Shown: positions 25,556 through 33,726 of the stretch, in pieces | Numbering within the stretch: the first letter of the stretch is position 1 | Layout: every line of letters starts with the position of its first letter | Source: JBCCMQ01 sp039026235 | GTDB taxonomy: Bacteria > Pseudomonadota > Alphaproteobacteria > Rhodobacterales > Rhodobacteraceae | Assembly: GCA_039026235.1 (NCBI GenBank) | Contig: JBCCMQ010000014.1 | Span: 20,500 to 84,499 of the forward strand | Direction: 5' to 3' | DNA: 64,000 bases | Translations under genes and position numbers: made by a program | The notes under the pieces: model-generated | Databases searched by the model: none | The model's input: the letters and a program-made list of their open reading frames with translations, nothing else | What the model was told of the DNA's origin: nothing

Positions 25556-26002
25556 ATGATGAATATACATTTCCTTTTCGGGACCGAGACAGGCACGGCT
25601 GAAATGCTCTGCGAAGACCTGCAAGGCGTTTTCTCGGGCACCCATCAATGTACCATCAAGGGCCTTGATGAGGTCAAGCCGGACGGTCTGTCGACGGACG
25701 GGCTGACCATATTCGTGTGTTCCACGTTCGGTGCCGGTGACCTGCCATCGAATGCCGAGGGCTTCGTGGCCAACCTGAGCAGGACGAAACCGGACCTCAG
25801 TACGCTTCGCTTTGCGATCTTTGGCTTGGGTGACCGGACGTTTGGGCCGACCTTTGCGCAAGGGTCGGAAAAGCTCATGGCGGCGCTGAAGGAATGCGGC
25901 GCTCAGATGTTGGGCGAGCGCGGGATCTTTGACGCATCAGGGCCGGACATGCCGGAGGATGTGGCGGAGCCCTGGTTGGAAGACGTTCTCAACCAAGCCT
26001 GA
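25556..26002 (+). CDS. Flavodoxin-domain protein (MioC-like)
   Basis: A 148-residue single-domain FMN protein. FLFGTETGTAEML at the N terminus is the phosphate-binding loop, STFGAGDLPSNA is the 50s loop shielding the flavin, and FGLGDRTFGPTFAQGSE is the third flavin-contacting loop. The short form lacking further domains resembles MioC/YqcA. Two adjacent ATG codons (25556 and 25559) could start it. The 220 bases between the tRNA and this gene show no terminator or clear promoter. No redox partner gene is adjacent. Confidence 0.85.
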   Translation: MMNIHFLFGTETGTAEMLCEDLQGVFSGTHQCTIKGLDEVKPDGLSTDGLTIFVCSTFGAGDLPSNAEGFVANLSRTKPDLSTLRFAIFGLGDRTFGPTFAQGSEKLMAALKECGAQMLGERGIFDASGPDMPEDVAEPWLEDVLNQA

Positions 26003-26364
26003 ACCGGCACGAGAGCGAGGGCCATGCCCCAAGCAAATGCGCGGCTGAATTGAACTTCTGGGCCGTTTGCCGGCGCGCTCTTGGGTCCGGCCGCAGCAGC
26101 GTGTCCATTGCCGCACATGGATAAGCGATGGCCTTTGAAGCCGGAATTGAAGGTTCTATCGTCCGGCCGGTCATCGACGTTTCCGTAAAATTCATCGCGG
26201 GAAGCAGTCGTCCATTTCCGGTCGGGTGCCGTCTCGTCTTTCGTCTTCACTGACGCTGCCCCATGTTGTTGGCGCGGCATGCGCCTTCTGGGCGGGCGAC
26301 TGAGCAGAGGCTTAGGGTGCCGAAGCTGGATCTGCCTAGTCTCGATCGGGAACCCTTGTGGCGG
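26003..26364. other. Intergenic region without a supported gene
   Basis: This 362-base stretch separates the flavodoxin gene and the end of the putative metallopeptidase gene. It contains open frames on the minus strand (for example one of 125 codons that also runs antisense through the flavodoxin gene), but none has a ribosome-binding site, recognisable motif or consistent codon pattern. I see no repeat or terminator. Confidence 0.5.
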
Positions 26365-28167
26365 CTATCTTTCGCGATCTGTCGCAGGGATGGGCAGGAT
26401 GTCTGTGGGCGCTTCGGGCAGGGCGTCTTCGATCGGGGGTGCGGGCGCGATGCGGGTGAACCTGCCGCTGATCGACCCCAGGGCAGAGCCGCGGATGCGC
26501 AGGTCTTCCGGGCCGCAGAGGTATTCGAATTCGTAGTGCCGGTCCTGACCTTCTGACCTCAGATCGTTGTTGGAGTTCAGCGACCCGACGCTGCGGTGAC
26601 CCCGTGACGTGATAAAATCGCCATAGCCACGGGCAACGTCCCGGTCTTCGCAGACATAGAGATTGGGCCCGCTGCTGCCCCAATAGCCAAGTGCGGCGTT
26701 CAGGTTGTAGACGGTCTGCGTGCGCACCCAATCGGCACCGTCGCGCGCAATGACCTCAGAGGCAAAGGGCTGGTCCGAACGAAACAGCCCGCCCGGATAG
26801 AAGGTCCAGACCGGGGGCGGGTGGTTCATGTACAAGACTTCGGTGCCGGGCATGTAGGACTCAGTGGGCGCCACCCAGGTGTCATCGCGCCAACGCCCGA
26901 TCAGGCACGCGTCGAACGTCGTGGGCAAGTTCGAACAGCTTTGCCGACAGGTGTCGCCCACGCGGTCGGCGCGGATGCTGTAGGTTGACGTATCGGGGTC
27001 AACGCCAAAGCTGGCCAGGACCAGTTCCATGTCCTCGTCGCAGCGCGTGTCGATGATCACCTCGCTGTCGATCGGGATCCAGGAGCCGTCCGGGTCGCCG
27101 TTGGGCAGAATGTCAGACAGAAAGATCGTGCCGCCGTCTTTCGGGACAAGCCGCCACTGGCCCGGCGCAAGGACCAGCGTTGTGCGCATCAATTTGCCCA
27201 GGGGCACCGCAGCCCCAAAGGTCTGATCCTCGTCCAGCCGGTAGCTGGCGCGCGGGCTGCGGTGGCTGGGTGTCAGGGTTCGGCCGTCGGGCAGGCGGAT
27301 ATGGTAAGACGAATAAAGCGTGGCGAAATCGTACCAGCGCTCGGGCTCCAGCAGCCGGTTGATCTTGCGCGCATTGTCGACATCGCGCGCGATACTTCTC
27401 ATGAACGGCAGGATCGCGGATGGACCATCCTTGGCCGACATCCAGGCGAAGAACGGCCAGGCGGCATATTCAAGTTCGGTGAAATCCCTGTCGTCGGCCC
27501 AGAATTCATAGGCAACAAGGTCCACCATGGGCGCGTATGGTATCGCAAACTGACCGAACCAGTCGGCCGAGCCCTCAAGATACCAAAATCGCGGATCGGG
27601 TTCGGTTGCGCTGCCCCGGTTGGCAAAGCTGTCGGAGATGTGCTTGTGCACGATGCAATGGAAGATCTCATGGGCGACGGTGCGCTGCAGGATAAGCGGA
27701 TCATCGGTGAACATGTTGGGTCCGATGGCGATGTTGCAGCGCGACCAGCTGATGCCCGAGCGATAAAAGGATTCCCCATCGGCCTTCGGATGGCGCGTCT
27801 TGCCCACGATCAGTTTGACGAGCTTGCCAAAGTCGATGTCCGGGCCGAGAAGCTGCGCGGCGGTCATCGAGTGGCGGATGGCGGCCTCGATAGCCTCGAT
27901 CCCGGCAGGGTTCTCGGGTGCGCCGACCTCAATACCCACTTCGACATGGACCCCGCTTTCTTCGGGGTCGCCTTCCGAGACCCGAAACCGATCGACGATG
28001 GGCCAGCGGCACATCGACGTCCGGAAATCGAGAAACATCGACTGGTGGGGCAGTACGCTTGGGCTGAGTTCGGGGGCGCAGGCCTCAAGTTCCTCGCCCG
28101 CGGCCGCTGTCGTCATGACCGCGATGGCCAAGGACGCGGCCCTGAAAAGGGTCACGGGGCGCCGCAT
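26365..28167 (-). CDS. Putative exported zinc metallopeptidase (HExxH...E)
   Basis: A 600-residue protein with an N-terminal signal peptide (hydrophobic residues 7-23). HEIFH at residues 166-170 fits the HExxH zinc motif, and EGSADW with Glu198 lies 28 residues after the second histidine, where gluzincins place their third ligand. After this catalytic-looking domain come a cysteine-containing beta-rich region (four cysteines around residues 400-420) and a C-terminal region with CLIGRWRDDTW, reminiscent of lipocalin-type strands. I do not recognise a named family. It is last in a three-gene run; its ATG lies 16 bases inside the preceding small gene. Peptidase activity is inferred from the motif only. 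Confidence 0.6.
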   Translation of the reverse strand: MRRPVTLFRAASLAIAVMTTAAAGEELEACAPELSPSVLPHQSMFLDFRTSMCRWPIVDRFRVSEGDPEESGVHVEVGIEVGAPENPAGIEAIEAAIRHSMTAAQLLGPDIDFGKLVKLIVGKTRHPKADGESFYRSGISWSRCNIAIGPNMFTDDPLILQRTVAHEIFHCIVHKHISDSFANRGSATEPDPRFWYLEGSADWFGQFAIPYAPMVDLVAYEFWADDRDFTELEYAAWPFFAWMSAKDGPSAILPFMRSIARDVDNARKINRLLEPERWYDFATLYSSYHIRLPDGRTLTPSHRSPRASYRLDEDQTFGAAVPLGKLMRTTLVLAPGQWRLVPKDGGTIFLSDILPNGDPDGSWIPIDSEVIIDTRCDEDMELVLASFGVDPDTSTYSIRADRVGDTCRQSCSNLPTTFDACLIGRWRDDTWVAPTESYMPGTEVLYMNHPPPVWTFYPGGLFRSDQPFASEVIARDGADWVRTQTVYNLNAALGYWGSSGPNLYVCEDRDVARGYGDFITSRGHRSVGSLNSNNDLRSEGQDRHYEFEYLCGPEDLRIRGSALGSISGRFTRIAPAPPIEDALPEAPTDILPIPATDRER

Positions 28168-28451
28168 TTGAACGTGGTTTCGCCCATGAAGTCGGCCACG
28201 GACTGCAGGAATGCCTGCGATGCATCGACGCCCTGCTCAAGGGCGATCTGTTGGCTTGTTACCTGACCGGAAAAGAAACGGGCCACCGTTTCCTGTTGTT
28301 CCCCGTCGAACATCTCGTCGGCCACCTCCTGCATGCAGTCGCAGGTCGCGGCATCCCAGGTGCCGCGGGCGCTGCAGACCTCGGTGATCGTGCCGGCCTC
28401 TGCGGTCACGGCGAGAAGCGCGGGCGCTGCGATGATGGCAAAGCGGGTCAT
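28152..28451 (-). CDS. Small exported cysteine-containing protein, unknown function
   Basis: A 99-residue protein with a signal peptide (MTRFAIIAAPALLAVTAEA) and four cysteines in the mature part. Three are close together (VCSARGTWDAATCDCM) and one is near the C terminus, suggesting two disulfides in the periplasm. Helical sequence (residues 45-85) separates them. GAAGGA seven bases before the ATG at 28451 fixes the start. Its end overlaps the start of the putative metallopeptidase gene by 16 bases, implying coupled expression. I do not recognise the family; a partner or inhibitor of the peptidase is one possibility. Confidence 0.65.
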   Translation of the reverse strand: MTRFAIIAAPALLAVTAEAGTITEVCSARGTWDAATCDCMQEVADEMFDGEQQETVARFFSGQVTSQQIALEQGVDASQAFLQSVADFMGETTFKCGAP

Positions 28452-28467
28452 GTTTTGGTCCTTCTCA

Positions 28468-28890
28468 TTATTCCGTCTCACAGGCCGGGCCGTTCAAGAG
28501 TTCGGTCATCGGATCGGGGTTCTCTGACGAATACCGCAGAGATGCGGTCTGCCCGCCCAGGAATGTCACCGTGTCGGCGCCCTGCTGAATGAAGCCGGCC
28601 ATGGTGATGCGCGCCGCGCTGTCGAGCGTGCAGCGCGTCGTCTCGCCCCCAAGGCCCGCCATGGTGACGACGCATGCATCGCCGTCCGGACCCGCCACCG
28701 CGCGGGCCATGGTGCCACGCAAGAGCGGCACCCAGGCGTCCTGTTCCAGTGGCGCGCATGTTTCAAGGGCGCTGAGATAGGCGGCAGCTTCACGGTCGAC
28801 ACGCATGCTGCCGAAGAAATAACTGACCGCCACGGAACTGAGTGCCGCAATCACGGCGAGACCTAAGACAATGCGAACGGCCCACTTCAT
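28468..28890 (-). CDS. Membrane-anchored protein, unknown function
   Basis: A 140-residue protein with one hydrophobic segment at residues 4-26 (VRIVLGLAVIAALSSVAVSYFF), probably an uncleaved anchor, and a periplasmic domain with four cysteines. The ATG at 28890 follows AGGTGA by five bases; a GTG nine bases further upstream is less likely. Sixteen bases separate it from the small cysteine-containing gene, and all three genes down to 26365 face the same way. No domain recognised. Confidence 0.6.
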   Translation of the reverse strand: MKWAVRIVLGLAVIAALSSVAVSYFFGSMRVDREAAAYLSALETCAPLEQDAWVPLLRGTMARAVAGPDGDACVVTMAGLGGETTRCTLDSAARITMAGFIQQGADTVTFLGGQTASLRYSSENPDPMTELLNGPACETE

Positions 28891-29935
28891 CGAAGTCACC
28901 TATGGAAAATAGCATGAATTTTATGGCCGTGATCATACCCCGAAAAACCCGCCGCATCAACGCGCCGGTAAAATCTCGCTAACCGCAACCCAGACACGAC
29001 TGGGCGCGGGCCTTTTCGCCTGCGCGCCGGCGAAAGCGGTTCAGCCGTCACGCGGTCGGTTGCGATTGGACCCTGTTGACCTGTCGGCTGGCAATGGCGG
29101 GACCCAGGATCGCCGGGGGCAGGAGCAGCGACCGCGACCCTCTGACCGCGCCCATGGGCAGCGATGGGCCCCAAGATTGGCCAACGCGCAAAGGACAGGT
29201 CTCGATGCAAAGACGCAACTGGCGTGTCCGGCCCCGGTCGGTCCCGCAGACCGGATGGACATCGAAGGACCTGGGTCCCACGCCTCTTGGTGATCTTTGC
29301 CTGCGCAAGACCCTCCCGGACCCCCTCGGATGACGGTGGTTCCGCTTTGACCCAGAGCGGGCCCAAAGCTGCGCCGGAACCGGACGTGGTGACATTTGGA
29401 ATGGCGTCGCGGACGCAGCCCGCCCAAATAAAGGCGCGCGCGCAAGGCCGCCGCAACGGGATATGCCGCCGCGCTGGGGGGGCAGCCGGTTGCAGAGGGC
29501 GTCTTCGCCCCGGGGGCCCCGATCCGGGGGCCGTTTCCGGTGCGTCACACCCTTGGGCGTGTTTCTTCCGGTGGGTAAGCAGCGGCGCCGCTGAGCGCCC
29601 GTATGTCCTGTCACCGCGGCCCTGGTGCTGGCGAGGCCACGACGAAACTGCCGGTCGGGGAGGCGGTGGCCTCCGGACGGATGGGTCTTCGCTGTCGTTC
29701 GAACGGGGGGAGGTATAGCGGCGATGGGTTGAGGCGGTGTGAAGGGGGCGTGCGGTGGGGAGGCGCAACTTTGAACCGTTGAGATTTTTGTGTGCTTGTT
29801 GGCGACTGGACGTTCATTGGAGCTTTCAGCCCAAAGCCGACCTTGGGCATTTACATCCCGCATTGCCGCCATTCGCTGCAGTCGTGAACTCTGGGATCGG
29901 GCGAACCCCAAGCTGCGATGCAGCTTTTGCTGGCT
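28891..29935. other. GC-rich region without a supported gene
   Basis: About 1 kb in which long overlapping frames exist on both strands (up to 290 codons on the minus strand, 184 on the plus). These are expected in very GC-rich DNA, and their translations are Arg/Pro-rich with no motif. Composition changes abruptly near 29750, after which the DNA is AT-richer. No ribosome-binding site, tRNA, rRNA or insertion-sequence end was found. Confidence 0.5.
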
Positions 29936-30175
29936 CTATCTCGCAAACCAGTCGAGTAGTTCTGTGAGTGCCAACTCATCAACCGTTCCAATACAAAGCG
30001 CGAACACTGCTAAAGCAGCTAGGCCAAACCGGCTCGTTACGATAACCAAAACCACAAGACTGCAGACTTCGAAAATTCCTTCAGCCATCGCGATCTTTCC
30101 GCCATGCGGCCAAATTAGCTTGCCCTTGAAAGCTTCGTTTGCACCGCTTTGAGGCTCATTTGGCCTAGTGTCCAT
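29936..30175 (-). CDS. Small membrane protein, unknown function
   Basis: A 79-residue protein. The first 28 residues are hydrophilic, followed by a hydrophobic stretch from about residue 33 to 66 (SLVVLVIVTSRFGLAALAVFALCIGTV) long enough for one or two membrane helices, and a short amphipathic end LTELLDWFAR. GGAAG lies five bases before the ATG at 30175, the main evidence that it is translated; an in-frame ATG at 30220 lacks this. It lies in the AT-richer patch with the 475-residue gene upstream on the same strand. Not recognised. Confidence 0.45.
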   Translation of the reverse strand: MDTRPNEPQSGANEAFKGKLIWPHGGKIAMAEGIFEVCSLVVLVIVTSRFGLAALAVFALCIGTVDELALTELLDWFAR

Positions 30176-30343
30176 ATCTGCTTCCAGGTGATTGAGTTTT
30201 TGGTCGGATGTCGAAATCAATAGCTCCCGGGCTAGTATCGACGCTCAATAGCCGATTGAGGAATGCAAAGAAATCCTTCATATCAGATCCTTATCGCTTT
30301 CCGAGCTCAGCTGTTACCGATGTGGGGATCTAGTGATTTACGC

Positions 30344-30360
30344 AAACCGCTTAGCGGTTT
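30344..30360 (-). terminator. Hairpin just beyond the 475-residue gene
   Basis: AAACCGC and GCGGTTT form a perfect seven-base-pair stem with a three-base loop, starting five bases past the TAA of the upstream minus-strand gene. The transcript side ends TTTGCGT, so the U-tract is short. Position and symmetry suggest a weak intrinsic terminator. Confidence 0.45.
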
Positions 30361-30365
30361 CAGGT

Positions 30366-31793
30366 TTATCGCTGGGATTCCGGGAAAATAGCAAAATATC
30401 TCCTTTGAAGACCCGCTCCCGCCTCACCGCGTCTGAGTTCACCAAGATATTCGTTGGCTTGACCAAAGCCTTGTGACCAAAGCTGAGGATTGGCGAGTTT
30501 GGCGTCTTCGGCGGCCAGTCTTGCTACCTGTTCTACAGGAAGGCGAGTGAATGCTGGGTTCTCGTCTGCAATCCGTTCGATATTCTTCAAAAGTTCTACC
30601 CTTCGCTTATTTCGCGAATTGTGAGAATGAGCTCCGGATTTTTGAGCGCGAAGTGACTCAATCTCTTCTGCTCGAAATCCCTTCAAAGCTGCTTCGCTTA
30701 GCTCGCCAGCAACTCTTAACTTCGTGGCCGCTACACCGGCGCGATAGATATCATTTGGCGTCAATCTGATACGGTGCCTGTCAAACGGATCGGCGGAAGC
30801 CTCATGCAATAGAACGGCCGAATCAAGGCCTTCACCGATGTCGCCCAAATACCCAACCTCTTTACTCAATTCCCCAAATGCATATGCCCCCCAAGAAAGG
30901 TACTCCCAAAGAGGTGAAACAAGTACCTCATGGGATTTTTTCCAAATCACACAGGACTCCAGACGTTCGAGCCCACAGTCAACGGGCAAGCGTGCGCCAA
31001 ATCCAGCCTTTTGAACGAGCCGCGCCGAACCGAACTCGACCTCATTAGAGATATTTGGGGGTTCTTCAGTACAACTCCACTCGACGTAATCACAAAGTCG
31101 ACAACCGATTTCAATTCGATCGAGCCAGGCAGACGCTATATTTAGAGCTTCAAAAGCCCAGAGCCACGTCGATGAGTCTCCGGGAATTCCATGCGCCTCC
31201 AATAGTTTTACCCGAGCGTAGTCATAGCCTTCGGCTGGTATCGCGTCCTGGATCGAAATTCTGGAATTGTTGCTCCAGCTTTCTTTTGCAACCTTGAACA
31301 GATCAGGATGAAGTACGCCGTAATAGATGGAGGAGTCCAAAAGAGCACTGCTCAAGTATTCAGAGCGCTCGAACCAATCTCTATCGCTCTGGCTTCGGTG
31401 GTTAACCATCGTTCTACGGACTACAAAGATCTGTCTTGCGGAGTGATCCTTCAGGTCTTGCTCGAGAGCATTGACAAATCTCTTAACAACATCGCCGTTC
31501 AGATCGTGGCTCTCCAACTTCCTTTGAATTTCTTCTCCAATCTCAATTGATTTTGAGAACGCATCTTCCAGAACCGCAATCTCGCGGTCCGTAAGATTAT
31601 CCATGGATTTGTTTAGATCTACTCCTTCGAAAATATTTTCGAACAGCGTGAGTAATTCACGGATTTCTGGAATATCGCTCTGTACGGTCATGTCACTCTT
31701 ATTGTTTCTCGCGCTGTCAAAGGTCATTACCTTTGATAGCAGCCAGGTGCTTTCGTCTGGTTGATTGTAGCCACGAATTAAGTTGGAAACCAT
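30366..31793 (-). CDS. Unrecognised 475-residue protein in AT-richer DNA
   Basis: A long intact frame whose base and codon use (ATA, TTA, AGA, TCT are frequent) differ strongly from all neighbours, suggesting transfer from another genome. No signal peptide or membrane helix is evident. The N-terminal third is acidic and helical (residues 40-125), the middle contains a cluster of Trp and Cys (for example GCRLCDYVEWSCTEEPP near residue 235), and the last 75 residues are helical and charged, including NPAFTRLPVEQVARLAAED and NEYLGELRRGEAG, which look like a conserved C-terminal module. The start is uncertain: ATG at 31793, 31727 or 31691. I cannot name a family or function. Confidence 0.6.
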   Translation of the reverse strand: MVSNLIRGYNQPDESTWLLSKVMTFDSARNNKSDMTVQSDIPEIRELLTLFENIFEGVDLNKSMDNLTDREIAVLEDAFSKSIEIGEEIQRKLESHDLNGDVVKRFVNALEQDLKDHSARQIFVVRRTMVNHRSQSDRDWFERSEYLSSALLDSSIYYGVLHPDLFKVAKESWSNNSRISIQDAIPAEGYDYARVKLLEAHGIPGDSSTWLWAFEALNIASAWLDRIEIGCRLCDYVEWSCTEEPPNISNEVEFGSARLVQKAGFGARLPVDCGLERLESCVIWKKSHEVLVSPLWEYLSWGAYAFGELSKEVGYLGDIGEGLDSAVLLHEASADPFDRHRIRLTPNDIYRAGVAATKLRVAGELSEAALKGFRAEEIESLRAQKSGAHSHNSRNKRRVELLKNIERIADENPAFTRLPVEQVARLAAEDAKLANPQLWSQGFGQANEYLGELRRGEAGAGLQRRYFAIFPESQR

Positions 31794-32217
31794 AGGTTCC
31801 CAAATATGGACGTATTTTTTCGCACTTAGTCACCTCTGCAGGATGCTGATTAGGTGATCCAACAAAAGCACCCCTGATCGCTGCGCTCTGGACACCGACG
31901 CTTTGAATGCATGCCAAGTTCATCCTCTGGTGAGTGTCGGCTTTGGCCAAATTTTTTCAGAGGTTTTGCTAACGCAGTGAAGGACCGCTTTCCCGCTTTA
32001 CTGACGCCCGAACCTTACTGGCGCCAGAACCGCGCTCTCCCGCCGTAGCCTCGCAGTGTGGCTACCCCCCAACAAACCCTAGACACCCCATCCCTTCCTT
32101 GCTATCAGCCGCCATCGTGCTACCCCGGATTCGTCCGGGGCGGTGCTCTGTGGGGCTTACCTCCCCTACAAACATAGCTGGGCTGAACGCCCGCAAAGCA
32201 AACGGAAGAGAGCAAGC
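31794..32217. other. Boundary between the AT-richer patch and rplB
   Basis: This 424-base stretch holds no supported gene. Its composition moves from AT-rich to GC-rich around 31980. GTAGCC/GGCTAC (32045-32065) forms a six-base-pair hairpin. A stronger hairpin at 32123-32140 is listed separately. A TTGGCC at 31944 could be a -35 but has no good -10, so the rplB promoter is not identified. Confidence 0.5.
32123..32140 (+). other. Perfect hairpin in the rplB leader
   Basis: CCCCGGA and TCCGGGG form an exact seven-base-pair stem closed by a TTCG loop, 77 bases before the rplB ATG. No T-tract follows, so it is not a standard terminator. It may be part of a structured 5' leader used for ribosomal-protein feedback or RNA stability. 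Confidence 0.45.
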
Positions 32218-33060
32218 ATGGCACTCAAGTCGTACAAACCTACGACGCCTGGCCAGCGCGGGCTGGTGCTGATCGACCGTTCGGAGCTTTGGAAAGGCCG
32301 CCCGGTCAAGTCCCTCACGGAAGGGCTGACCAAGAAGGCGGGCCGGAACAACACCGGACGGATCACGATGCGCCGCCGCGGCGGTGGGGCGAAACGTCTG
32401 TACCGGATCGTCGATTTCAAACGTGCAAAGCACGATGTGGAAGCGGTCGTCACCCGGATCGAATACGACCCGAACCGGACCGCGTTCATCGCGCTTATAC
32501 AATACAGCGACGGCGAGCAGGCCTATATCCTGGCGCCCCAGCGCATGGCGGTGGGCGACAAGGTGGTCTCGGGCGCCAAGGTCGATGTCAAGCCGGGCAA
32601 CGCGATGCCCTTTGCCGGCATGCCCATCGGCACCATCGTCCACAACATCGAGATGAAGCCCGGCAAGGGCGGCCAGATCGCCCGCGCCGCTGGCACCTAT
32701 GCCCAGTTCGTGGGACGGGACGGCGGTTATGCCCAGATCCGTCTGAGCTCGGGCGAGTTGCGCATGGTGCGCCAGGAATGCATGGCCACCATCGGCGCCG
32801 TGTCGAACCCCGACAATTCGAACCAGAACCTCGGCAAGGCCGGTCGCAACCGTCACAAGGGCATCCGCCCGTCGGTGCGCGGCGTGGTCATGAACCCGGT
32901 CGATCACCCCCACGGCGGGGGCGAGGGCCGGACCTCGGGCGGCCGTCATCCGGTCACGCCCTGGGGCAAGCCGACGAAGGGTGCGCGCACCCGCAACAAG
33001 AACAAGGCGTCGTCGAAGCTGATCATCCGCTCACGCCACGCCAAGAAGAAAGGGCGCTGA
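32218..33060 (+). CDS. rplB: Ribosomal protein L2 (uL2)
   Basis: A 280-residue large-subunit protein essential for the peptidyl-transferase region. The N-terminal KSYKPTTPGQRGLV, central RMVRQECMATIGAVSNPDN and C-terminal VMNPVDHPHGGGEGRTSGGRHPVTPWGKPTKG signatures are all present, including the conserved histidine of the HPHGGGEG loop. GGAAG precedes the ATG at 32218. In most bacteria rplW lies just upstream, but here it is replaced by non-ribosomal DNA, so rplB begins a transcription unit that runs to rplP. Confidence 0.98.
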   Translation: MALKSYKPTTPGQRGLVLIDRSELWKGRPVKSLTEGLTKKAGRNNTGRITMRRRGGGAKRLYRIVDFKRAKHDVEAVVTRIEYDPNRTAFIALIQYSDGEQAYILAPQRMAVGDKVVSGAKVDVKPGNAMPFAGMPIGTIVHNIEMKPGKGGQIARAAGTYAQFVGRDGGYAQIRLSSGELRMVRQECMATIGAVSNPDNSNQNLGKAGRNRHKGIRPSVRGVVMNPVDHPHGGGEGRTSGGRHPVTPWGKPTKGARTRNKNKASSKLIIRSRHAKKKGR

Positions 33061-33063
33061 TCC

Positions 33064-33342
33064 ATGTCGCGTTCTGTTTGGAAAGGTCCTTTTGTCGACG
33101 CCTACGTCCTCAAGAAGGCCGAGAAAGCTCGTGAAGCGGGCCGCAATGATGTCATCAAGATCTGGTCGCGCCGGTCGACCATCCTGCCGCAGTTCGTGGG
33201 CCTGACCTTTGGCGTCTACAACGGCCGCAAGCACATTCCGGTCAGCGTGTCCGAAGATATGATCGGCCAGAAGTTTGGCGAATACGCCCCGACCCGGACC
33301 TACTACGGTCACGCGGCGGATAAGAAAGCCAAGAGGAGGTAA
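33064..33342 (+). CDS. rpsS: Ribosomal protein S19 (uS19)
   Basis: A 92-residue small-subunit head protein. The starting SRSVWKGPFVD, the WSRRSTILPQFVGLTFGVYNGRKHIPV core and the FGEYAPTRTY ending are diagnostic. It starts four bases after the rplB stop and is followed by rplV after three bases, with the AGGAGG for rplV lying in its final codons. Confidence 0.98.
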   Translation: MSRSVWKGPFVDAYVLKKAEKAREAGRNDVIKIWSRRSTILPQFVGLTFGVYNGRKHIPVSVSEDMIGQKFGEYAPTRTYYGHAADKKAKRR

Positions 33343-33345
33343 GCC

Positions 33346-33726
33346 ATGGGCAAGGATAAAAATCCCCGCCGCGTGGCGGAAAACGAGGCCATGGCCAAGA
33401 CGCGCATGCTCAAGACCAGCCCTCAGAAACTGAATCTGGTGGCGGCGATGATCCGCGGCAAGAAGGTGGAAAAGGCGCTGGCCGATCTGACCTTCTCGAA
33501 GAAGCGGATCTCGGATGATGTGAAGAAATGCCTTCAGTCTGCCATCGCCAATGCCGAGAACAACCATAACCTGGATGTGGACGAGCTGATCGTGGCGGAA
33601 GCCTATGTCGGCAAGAACCTGACCATGAAGCGCGGTCGCCCGCGGGCCCGTGGCCGGTTCGGTCGCATCATCAAGCCGTTTGCAGAGCTGACCATCAAGG
33701 TCCGCCAGGTTGAGGAGCAAGCCTAA
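33346..33726 (+). CDS. rplV: Ribosomal protein L22 (uL22)
   Basis: A 126-residue protein whose beta-hairpin lines the nascent-peptide tunnel. The helix LKTSPQKLNLVAAMIRGKKVEKAL and the hairpin with MKRGRPRARGRFGRI near the C terminus are typical. An N-terminal extension of about 14 residues (MGKDKNPRRVAENE) precedes the conserved start. Its TAA shares one base with the rpsC ATG. Confidence 0.98.
   Translation: MGKDKNPRRVAENEAMAKTRMLKTSPQKLNLVAAMIRGKKVEKALADLTFSKKRISDDVKKCLQSAIANAENNHNLDVDELIVAEAYVGKNLTMKRGRPRARGRFGRIIKPFAELTIKVRQVEEQA

Noticed and set aside
25903..26280. 125-codon minus-strand frame antisense to the end of the flavodoxin gene
   Set aside because: About 100 bases run opposite a clear gene, a second frame overlaps it, and no motif is present.
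28896..29911. Two long minus-strand frames (290 and 287 codons) and a 184-codon plus-strand frame
   Set aside because: They overlap each other in different frames, are Arg/Pro-rich, lack motifs and ribosome-binding sites, and are what very GC-rich non-coding DNA produces.
31717..31950. 77-codon minus-strand frame upstream of the 475-residue gene
   Set aside because: It overlaps that gene in another frame and has no translation signal or recognisable sequence.
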